This document shows positions 53,575-64,000 of a stretch of DNA of 64,000 nucleotides, piece by piece. The stretch's first letter is position 1. Every line of letters starts with the position of its first letter. Source of the stretch: Closterium sp. Naga37s-1 (taxonomy: Eukaryota; Streptophyta; Zygnematophyceae; Desmidiales; Closteriaceae); NCBI GenBank assembly GCA_947471745.1, contig CANJKZ010000267.1, forward strand, positions 248,001 to 312,000, read 5' to 3'. The translations under genes were made by a program, and so were the position numbers. The notes below the pieces were generated by a model that saw nothing but the letters and a program-made list of their open reading frames with translations, did no database searches and was not told the DNA's origin.

Positions 53575-53870
53575 TATTAGAATGGTCTAAGCTACTAGCG
53601 GAAGCTATAGTAGTCTTAGAACCTCCTCCTAAAGCCTAGGAATCTTAGGAGCCAACTTGGGCATGAACCATGCTAGAATCAAAGGGTTTCCACGAAGTGA
53701 AGTTCCAAACAAGAGAGAACCCTAACCTATAGGGTTTGGGAGGTGGTCCACTCTATGGAGTGTACACCACAAGTTCTCCCAACCCAACCAATGTATTCTA
53801 CACTACTATAGTGTACATCTACCTCTACATATGTTTATTGGAGCAACCCGAATTAATCTTAATTCCAACA
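53575..53870 (-). repeat. 3' LTR of copia-E
   Basis: 296 bp; on the minus strand it begins TGTTGGAATTAAG and ends GACCATTCTAATA. Confidence 0.92.
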
Positions 53871-53892
53871 CCCCCCCTTGCTCCAATAAGCA

Positions 53893-55588
53893 TTAAAGTT
53901 CACCCATTGACCAAAACGCAACCCCTCCGGCGAATGAAGCCTTGGCCTTTGCAGCCATCACTCGCATGCCGATGCGCTCAAGGTTCTCATGCAGCTGCAA
54001 GCTTGGGAGAGCTTTGGTGAGCATGTCGGCATCCTGGAGGTGGGAGCGTACTGAGTGCACCTCGACCTCCTGCTGGCGCACCGCATCCCGTACAAAGTGC
54101 CAAGCCACCTTAATGTGCTTGGTGCGCTGATGGAGAACGGGATTGTGGGCAAGGGAGACAGCAGCCTCATTATCACAGAACAATGGAATAGCCCCCCCAT
54201 CGCCCAGATGCATCTCTGCCAACAAACTCCTCATCCAAATGGCCTCCTTGGCCCCCTCCGATAGAGCCTTATACTCAGCTTCAGAAACGCTCGCTGCAAC
54301 ACTGTCTTGCCTTTTGCTATACCAGCTGATAGCTCCTCCTCCCAACTTAAAGATGTAGGCAGAGCGACTCTTGCCATCAGTCTCACCACCCCAACCGGAG
54401 TCGGTGTACCCAACAACCTGCTCACCACCTTGGCGTTCATACCTGATGACACGATCAGCTGTGTCGACCAAGTACCTGAGTGCTCTCAGTGCAGCGCGCA
54501 TGTGAATGTGTCTTGGTGCCACGCAGGACTGTGCAAGGGTGTTGACAGTGAATGACATGTCAGGACGTGTAGTCACAGCAGCATATCAAGCTGCCAATGA
54601 GACTCTGGTACACCTTGACATCAGCTGCAGCACCTTCCTCACTCGACCAAGTACATTTCCTGATCTTAGAGAGATCATTGGGTGACATGGGAGTGTGCAC
54701 CCTATGTGTCTCCTTCAGCAGATCACCAAACCTTCCCTGAAGACCACGGACATACTTCTCCTGACCAATTTCCAACCACCCATCCTTGACCGACCTGCGG
54801 ACCTCCACACCAAGGTACGTGGATACCTCACCCAGATCCTTCATCTGGTACCTCTGAGCAAGCACCTCTTTGACCTGGTCAATCAGCTCCAAGCGTGGAG
54901 ACACAAGCAAGAGGTCATCCACATACACCAATACAAACACAGGCTCTCCATCCACAAACCTGATGTACAGAGCCTCATCGCATGCACTGCGGTCAAACCC
55001 TGCTGCAATCAGGGTGGTACCAATCTCCTCATTCCAGGCACGAGGCGCTTGCTTGAGCCTATAGAGAGCTTTGCGCAAGCGATACATCCTACCTGTACCA
55101 TCATCAAATCCTTCAGGTTGCCTCACATACACCTCCTCCTGAAGGAGCGCATTGAGGTAAGCATGATCAACATCCTCCTGTTGTACATGCCACCCTTTTA
55201 CCGCGGCTTCTGCAAGAAGCACCCGACCTGAGGTGAGCTTGCCCACAGGGGCAAATACCTGATCATAGTCCTTCTCGGGCTCCTGAGTGTACCCCTTAGC
55301 AACAAGGCGAACCTTGTGCTGTACTACCTTATCCTCCTTGTCAGTTTTCCTGCGGAAAACATACTTGACCCCAATGGCCTTCTTACCTGGAGGTAAGTCG
55401 ACCGGCTCTGGATCCCATACACCCATAGTGCGCATGGCATTCACCTCCTTCTCAGCGCCTGCCTTCCACGCAGAGCCCTCAGGGCCACGCAGTGCCTCAA
55501 TGAGTGTGCGTGGGACATTACCGGTGCTCACACCTGCTAGTGCAATACCCTCCACCTCTCTGGCCAAGCACATCATGCCCTCAGCCAC
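53893..55588 (-). pseudogene. copia-E reverse transcriptase and RNase H
   Basis: RT: GVKYVFRRKTDKEDK, VRLVAKGYTQEPEKDYDQVF, WHVQQEDVDHAYLNALLQEE (motif A), KQAPRAWNEE, VLVYVDDLLLVSP (catalytic YVDD). A one-base frameshift near 54575 leads into TTRPDMSFTVNTLAQS and RNase H: VGYTDSGWGGETDGKSRSAY, SVSEAEYKALSEGAKEAIW, LFCDNEAAVSLAHNP, DADMLTKALP. All catalytic residues are visible. Confidence 0.88.
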
Positions 55589-55599
55589 ACCAGCATCCC

Positions 55600-56900
55600 C
55601 CCCTACCTCCTCACCACTGTACCAGACCGGACACCAAGCACCTGCAAACCTGTAACCGGTGGTGGGGAGGTAGACACTGGTGACATAGGGTCACTCGTAG
55701 ATAGAGTGACAGCTCGCTGACCAGAGGAGGAGGAAGAGGAAGAAGCCTGTGGAGCGGATCTCCGCTGAATGACCGAGGGGCCGCTGAGCTGCTGCATAGG
55801 GGTGGGCTGCTGCTGCACCGACACACTCAGTGGTGCCGGTGGCGGTGATGAAGGTGGCATCTCAGCGTCGTCAACCGCTGCTGAGGGTGGCGAGAGTGGA
55901 AGAGGGAGGAGCTGGGAAATCTCAGCTGCATCCTGCAGAAGCTCCCCAAATCCCTTTGACTTGTCCCAATCCTTCCACATCACATTCTCAAGAAAATCAA
56001 CATCCCGAGCAATGCGAATGCGCATGAGAGAATGGTCCAGCATGCGCCAACCCTTGCTCTCCATGTCCACCCCAACACAGACACACATGACAGCGCGTGC
56101 ATCAAGCTTGCCACCCTTCTCATGCCCATGCAACATGACACTCCCCATGCAACCCCAAATCCGAGCCATGCCCACATGCGGCTTCTGGCCCGACCACGCC
56201 TCCATTGGTGTGATGGAGGCAGGCAAAGCACTGTGGGTGACCCTATTCTTAACCCACACGACCCACATCAATGCTTCACCCCACAAGCGAGCAGGGAGAC
56301 CACTGTCGACCTACAATGTGCGAATCCCCTCTGCCATCGTCCTGTGCCACATCTCCACCACCCCATTCTGCTGCGGTGTATCTGCAACGCTCAATTGAGT
56401 TTTGATGCCAAACTCAGCCTTCCATGCTTTCACAGCTTCCCCCAAGAACTCGCCACCCATGTCTGAGCGAACAGCCTTCAGCTTCCACCCACACTCCAAC
56501 TCCACGTCCTTATGCCACTGGCGAAGAACTTTTGCGACTGTGGCTGATTCCTTATTGGGGAGTGGGAACGACCAAACTCGTCTGGTGAAGTCGTCAATGA
56601 GGCTGAGGACATACACCACTCCTCCCAGTGACGGTGTGCGCACTGCCCCCACAAGTCCATGTGGACCTCATCCAAAGGCTCAAGTGCCCGAGACGCCTCA
56701 CTGGGAAACGGCTTTCGAGCCGACTTTCCCAATAAGCAAGGCTCACATGGAGAGCAATCAGTGCTCCCTCCCCCAATCTCCAAGCCAAGTACACTGTTCC
56801 CCCGAGCCATCTGTTGCAGTGTCGTGGGGGCAGTATGACCAAGGCGGCGGTGAGCAAGGGTCAATGGAGAAAATGAGGAGGATGATCTAGCTGCAAGAGC
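55600..56900 (-). pseudogene. copia-E integrase
   Basis: The zinc finger is at the end of the upstream frame (AHRRLGHTAPTTLQQM, CSPCEPCLLGK) with HMDLWGQC. After a frameshift near 56640 the core reads LSLIDDFTRRVWSFPLPNKE, VRSDMGGEFLGEAVKAW, SVADTPQQNGVVEMWHRTMA. A TAG at 56311-56313 interrupts, followed in the same frame group by WVKNRVTHSALPASITPMEA and a Ser/Pro-rich linker. Confidence 0.8.
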
Positions 56901-58529
56901 ACTGCCCTGTGTACCCCGAGCAAGAGGAAGAGACATCCGCACCAATCCATGGTCCCTTCCCCCCTCCTTTTCTCCTATCGCCAAAACCCTCTCCCCCCGT
57001 TTGATAACACATCCCGTGCCCTTGAATGTGACAATGACATCCCGAGAGGTGAGGTGTAGGACTGACAGCAGACGCGTGTGCATCTCTAGCACAAGGTGGA
57101 CCTTTTGAATCCTCAGCAGCTGACCTCCAGCACCAACCACTAGAACCTCACCCATGCCAACTGCTTTCACCACCCGTCCATCTCCCAATCTAACTCCCCG
57201 AATCTCAGGTGGCTCAAGCTTACTCTTAAAGTCTGAAGCAAAAGGAGTAAAGTTGTGGCTGGCCCCACTATCAATCCACCACCCCTCTCGCGGCTGCTCC
57301 CCTCCTACTGCTGCAACTGCCTCTCCAACCGCTACCTCTGACTTGTCATCCTGCTCCTCCGCATCCGCTACCTGTGCCTTGCCGTTGGACCCACGACCCC
57401 CCCGCTGTAAGAATGCCGGAATTCCTCCTTTAGGTCGGTGAGGACATCGCTGCCATGCATGTCCCTCATCCCAGCAGCCATGACACAACCCCCTAGGAGT
57501 CATGCCCTTGGACCCCCAAGGGAAATCAAGCACTCCTGCTTTGCCTTTCCCCTGACCCCATCTGCCCGAGTTGGTGCCGCTGCTGCTACCGCTGCCTCCA
57601 TGCTTTCCTCCCTTGTCACAGTTTCCCCTGCCGCTGCTGCCCACTTTTGTACCCGCTCCAAAAGTGGCTACACCATCCGATCTTGGTGAGACACCAATCC
57701 GCATCTCCTCACTCCTCAAAGAGGTAAGCAGCTGATCCTTAGTGAGCGATGATGATTGGTTGTTCAGCACCACCTTCAGCATCTCAAAGTGAGGAGGTAG
57801 TCCTTTGAGTATCCTCATCATCCACTCCTCAACCTCCTCCTTCCCTCCTGCAGCCAAGTACTTGGACCTCAAGTCCTCGGCACGCGCCCAGTATGCAGCC
57901 ACCCCCTCCCCCTCTTTCATCTTCAAGGAAGAGAGCTCCTCAGAGAGTGCCATCCGGTTACACAATCCACGCTGAAGGTAAAACTCCTTCACTCGTGTGT
58001 ATGCCGCTGCTGTGCCTGCAGGAACTCGGGTGACCGCTCTTGCTCCGCCATCAACAGGTGCGCTGCCCAACTCGGTCTTGCCGCCGAACTCCCGTACCAA
58101 GCGAATTAGCTCATCTGGCACCAAGGCATTGCGGAATTGGGCGAATGCCTTCTGATTTTTCCTCTCCCACTTCAGCCGTGCGTCACCCGATGCAGGCCGC
58201 TCCTCCGAACCATCAAAGTACCCCCAAAGATCGTGCGCCTCTGCCCATTGTTCGAATCGGAAACTCCAAGTCCAATAGTCGCTCCCGTCGAATTTTGGCG
58301 CACTCTCCAACTTCCCTTCGCCTAAGTCATGATCCATTTGCGGCAGACGCACTGAAGATTGACGTTGAGGTGGTGGTGGAGGCAACGGCGGCGGCGGTGA
58401 AGACGATGTGGACAGATTCGCCCCCTCTTGGTTCTTGGAGCGTAACTCCGCGCTCAAACCTCCGAATGATGAGCCGTTTGGCTCAGATGAATCCTCGCTC
58501 CGAGACCGTCCCAATGGTGTATCGTGCAC
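56900..58529 (-). pseudogene. copia-E gag and protease
   Basis: Frame from 58529 down, uninterrupted in this part. Gag core: KFDGSDYWTWSFRFEQWAEA, KAFAQFRNALVPDELIRLV, VKEFYLQRGLCNRMALSEEL, EWMMRILKGLPPHFEMLK. Zinc knuckle CHGCWDEGHAWQRC (C-X2-C-X4-H-X4-C). Protease active site WWIDSGASHNFTPF. This is the canonical copia gag layout and a useful contrast with copia-B and copia-D. The element's lesions lie downstream. Confidence 0.85.
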
Positions 58530-60288
58530 CTGAATCCCGCGTCCGAGCTGTCCGCTTAAACTCGTCGAAGTTGGCCGATTTTCCGTCGATGAATACTCGA
58601 CCGTTTCTCCCGAATTTTGGCTTGTTGGATGCGCCCTGGCCTCCTCTCTTGGCGTCCGCCCTCCAATCGTTTTTCCGCACTTTAAAACCCGCAGCCTGAA
58701 TTACAAAACTCAGTCAACGCGAGGCTTGGGTTCGGTAAGGGGTCAGGCAATCTGAGGTTCGGAGGAATTGCGAGAGCTGCTTGTTAGCGAAAGCAATGTA
58801 GCGACGGAAGTGGTGTCGCTACCAATCAAACGACTCGAGAACGAATGTGAACACAGCACCAACTGAATGGGATGAAGTAGCCTACCACACCTCAACATGC
58901 CTCTCGCTACTCGACTTGCTGTTTAGATGACTTGTACAAGCACCACTAGGATACTAACCAAGCACACGCCGTGCACCGCCCAAGAACAGGATGTGGTGGA
59001 CGGAGAACGCAACTATCCTTCCCGACACTAAACGCATTCGGCCTTCCTGACGCTAAACGCCTTTAGCCGTCCCTAAAACGAAACGCACTTAGCAGTCCGG
59101 ACGCGAAGGGTATTTGCTAGCCTGCCCAACGCGACACGCAGTGGCTAGCCTTCACGACGCGAAACGCATTTGCTAGCCCTCCCGACGCGCAACACCAGAA
59201 GCCTGCCCGTCGACCGCATTTAGCCTAGGCGACACGGGGGAATAGGGAGCCCGTCGGCCCGCATAAAGCCTTCCCAACGCCCGCGGTAAGCCTTCCCTTC
59301 GCCCGCATTCCGCCTTGTGGTCGCCCGTACTTAGCCTTTCCAAACCCCTCATTGAGCGAAACGTCTCCAATATTCAGCAATCACGTCACATGCAATTCCT
59401 ATACGAAGCGCCCGCATTACCTCTTCCCATCGCCAGCTTTAGTCCTCCATGTCGCCCGCATTCCGCGTTCACGTCGACTGCATTTCCCCAAGCCGACGGC
59501 GCCTTAGCCCTTCCCTTCGACACAAAGTATCGACGCGACGGTACGGTTGCGCGATCGCGATGGAAAGGGAGCGAGCGTGGGCTACGGGATGGTCTTGAGC
59601 GTGGGCAGAGGAATGGTGTGCGCGATGGTGACGGGACCGAGCGTGCGTGCTCTAGCGGGCAGGGTGTGCCCATGGGCGACGGGAATCCGTTTTTCATCCG
59701 CGAAGGCTTTAGCTAGAACACCGTAGGCTCTAAGTTGCAATCTCACCTAGGCGCGTCGTTTGGCAAGTGCGACGGATTGCTAGAATGGAGTCACGGTCCT
59801 AAAGCTTTGTGGCGGAATTTGGAGTCATGCGCTGGAATTACATGGAAGCCTAGAATTTCTAAGCTATGGCAGTCGGTCTAGCTGCTCACCGGCTGCGGGT
59901 TTTAAATCGTTCCCGATTCGCGATTTTCCAATTCGTCCGCCGACTGTATTTCGCGAATTGCGTCCGATCCGCTCGTCGATTTGTGACGACTTTGGGGCAA
60001 CTGTTGTAGATCGTGTCGAGGGCTTTCCAACGATATGTTGCACGTCTTGATAGGCCAACGTTGACTGAGCCTCTCCGTGAATGGATGCCGCCCCTCTCGT
60101 CCTCCCAAACGGATCCACACGATTTCCAGCGGGTTTGTTTTCTCCTCCTCCCCTCCCACGTCCAGAGTCCGCCACGGTGCAATTTCGGCAGCCCTTCGGG
60201 AGGGATGGAAGCTATTTAGCTTCCACCAAGGTAGTATGGTCCAATTCCTTGAGTAGCTCCTATTCCAACAGATTGCTAGGCCTTCCTA
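58530..60288 (-). other. Long untranslated leader of copia-E
   Basis: About 1.76 kb between the primer site and the gag start. It holds no recognisable domain. A degenerate repeat of GACGCGAAACGCATTTGCTA-type units spans about 59020-59340. Short frames here are not convincing. Confidence 0.6.
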
Positions 60289-60300
60289 GCTCTGATACCA
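60289..60300 (-). other. Primer-binding site of copia-E
   Basis: Minus strand TGGTATCAGAGC, a perfect match to the usual initiator-Met tRNA site, directly inside the 5' LTR. Confidence 0.92.
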
Positions 60301-60596
60301 TATTAGAATGGTCTAAGCTACTAGCGGAAACTATAGTAGTCTTAGAACCTCCTCCTAAAGCCTAGGAATCTTAGGAGCCAACTTGGGCATGAACCATGCT
60401 AGAACCAAAGGGTTTCCAAGAAGTGAAGTTCCAAACAAGAGAGAACCCTAACCTATAGGGTTTGGGAGGTGGTCCACTCTATGGAGTGTACACCACAAGT
60501 TTTCACAACCCAACCAATGTATTTTACACTACTATAGTATAGATCTACCTCTACATATGTTTATTGGAGCAACCCGAATTAACCTTAATTCCAACA
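60301..60596 (-). repeat. 5' LTR of copia-E
   Basis: 296 bp, partner of 53575-53870. Confidence 0.92.
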
Positions 60597-60629
60597 GCAG
60601 CAACGGTAGCAACAACGCTGCAGGTGATT

Positions 60630-61160
60630 TTTACCAAAACGAACATTTGCGCCTGTGATGTAAAAGCAACTATGATGTTAAACTCACATTTGTGCGGGGT
60701 GATTATGGTACTGAGGAACGAAGTTTTCGAATGAATACCGGACAGGTCCTTCGATTGAATTCAGGGCACACTGATCAATCAGTGCTGCCCCCCAAAAATA
60801 TAAAATATACCCTGATCGTTCGGTGCTGGCTAGATGTCGAGCATGCCAGCTGCTGCCATCCTGCTTCCCACAGTCTGAATCAACTCCTTCCGCGGCCCCA
60901 CCTGCGAAGTGCAACCGCACCAGACAGAGCACGTCACATGGTGTGTGTAGTGAAGGGTGTGCAACAGTGCAAGTAGATAGGTGGATATGATACACTGCAT
61001 TTTTAGAACACGTCATGGGGTGATGGGATGGCCAGCAGGGAGGAGGACGCATATCCACTACATCGAATTCAGCCCATGCCCTTCCACCCACTTCACCCAG
61101 ATTCTCCCCCATGAGCCCATGAGCCCACCTCGTACCCCCCCATTAGCGCATGAGAATGAG
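60630..61160. other. No gene recognised
   Basis: A GyrB C-terminal exon would be expected on the minus strand in or beyond this stretch, but no matching motif (such as RREFIE) was found on reading it. Confidence 0.5.
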
Positions 61161-61525
61161 CGCACCTTATCCCCCATGAGCGCACCTTATCCCCCATGAC
61201 CGCACCTTATCCCCCATGACCGCACCTTATCCACCATGACCGCACCTTATCCCCCATGACCGCACCTTATCCCCCATGACCGCACCTTATCCCCCATGAG
61301 CACACCTTATCCCCCATGACCGCACCTTACCCCCCATGACCGAACCTTATCCCCCATGACCACACCTTATCCCCCATGACCGCACCTTACCCCCCATGAG
61401 CACACCTTATCCCCCATGACCGTACCTTATCCCCCATGAGCGAACTTTATCCCCCATGACCGCACCTTATCCCCCATGACCGCACCTTATCCCCCACGAC
61501 CGCACCTTATCCCCCACGACCGCAC

Positions 61526-61540
<15 letters not shown>
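61161..61540 (-). repeat. 20-bp minisatellite (19 units) overlapping a gyrB exon end
   Basis: Units of CGCACCTTATCCCCCATGAC in exact 20-bp register. On the minus strand each contains CATGGGGGATAAG followed by GTGCG, that is, the last codons of the gyrB exon (MGDK) plus its splice donor. The first unit on the minus strand (61521-61540) is the genuine exon end. Confidence 0.92.
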
Positions 61541-63705
<2,165 letters not shown>

Positions 63706-64000
63706 CTGATGTATGTGGGGTGGTGTGGTGTGGTGTGGCACATGTGGGGTGGTGTGGCACACGCGTTGCCATGTGGCATGTGTGTGGTACGAAGTGGCGT
63801 TGGGCATGCGAAAAGAAGGGCGGGAGGGAGGGATGGAGAGTTGGCAAGTGCACGTGGCAAGTAATTTGCGGCCAGCAGGTGAGTGCTTTCCAGTGTGAGA
63901 ATCGCGTGTGGAACGAGAATGTGCGGTGCATGTGAATGGATGTGATGCAAGGTAAGATCGTGTGGTTAGGAAGCGGCAGAGTGGCACTTGCTGTGCAGGC
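63706..64000 (-). other. gyrB intron sequence at the window edge
   Basis: No further GyrB exon is recognisable up to 64000. The part next to 63706 has TGTGGGGTGGTGTGG-type low complexity. The acceptor AG of exon 63705 is at 63707-63706. Confidence 0.5.

Larger units (their letters stand above)
53575..60596 (-). mobile_element. Ty1/copia element copia-E
   Basis: Two 296-bp LTRs (53575-53870, 60301-60596; about nine differences by eye, near 3 percent). A perfect initiator-Met primer site and a G-rich polypurine tract (minus strand CAAGGGGGGG, next to the left LTR) are present. Domain order on the minus strand is gag, protease, integrase, RT, RNase H. Flanks GCTGC and GCAGC differ at one base and may be a mutated target duplication. 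Unlike copia-B and copia-D it has a normal gag. A few frameshifts and one stop interrupt it. Confidence 0.92.

Overview
The window is nuclear DNA from a green-lineage eukaryote, most likely a streptophyte (charophyte) alga. The grounds are spliced genes with GT-AG introns, a cyanobacterial-type (organellar) DNA gyrase B gene, a plant-type (TTTAGGG)n telomeric motif, plant-like Ty1/copia and Ty3/gypsy elements with initiator-Met primer sites, and a gypsy element carrying a cytosine methyltransferase, a combination reported before in charophytes. I cannot name the species. About three quarters of the window is transposable elements, many nested with target-site duplications (TSDs) that can be read directly.

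Layout. 1-642 is the 3' end of a plus-strand copia element with its LTR. 643-5140 is a decayed copia (copia-1) with an unusual acidic, Gly/Trp-rich block between protease and integrase. 5141 to about 22200 is a second copia of the same type (copia-A), split by two insertions: a minus-strand copia (copia-B, 5857-12694, TSD AGCAG) and a plus-strand gypsy (gypsy-C, 13140-20685, TSD TGCC(T)). Gypsy-C encodes gag-protease, then a C5 cytosine-DNA methyltransferase, then RT-RNase H and a truncated integrase.

22200-28900 holds two tandem, decayed minus-strand copies of a spliced gene for an extracellular-type EGF/LysM protein. 28919-49108 is a head-to-tail array of three non-LTR retrotransposons with a C-terminal restriction-like endonuclease, each lying next to (AG)n microsatellites. 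LINE-1 is split by a young copia (copia-D, 33355-40132, identical 131-bp LTRs, TSD CCTGG, intact 1667-codon polyprotein). The 5' parts of LINE-1 and LINE-2 also carry a long antisense reading frame whose C-terminal end looks conserved between the copies.

49770-52180 is a 181-bp tandem satellite in blocks of alternating orientation. 52629-52758 is a solo LTR with TSD CCCCA. 53575-60596 is a minus-strand copia (copia-E, 296-bp LTRs, perfect Met primer site) inside a short Gly/Ser/Asn-coding repeat. 61526-63705 is part of a minus-strand gyrB gene, six exons. At two of its splice donors the exon end plus the donor is amplified as a 20-bp tandem array, and its introns hold duplicated exon fragments.

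The mobile genes do not form one pathway; the window is a layered record of insertions. The most notable unit is the methyltransferase-bearing gypsy element, followed by the (AG)n-associated LINE array with its antisense frame, the splice-donor minisatellites of gyrB, and a WG/GW cluster in copia-1. Many in-frame stops can be explained by one C-to-T change at a CAG/CTG or CG site, which would fit decay by deamination of methylated cytosine.
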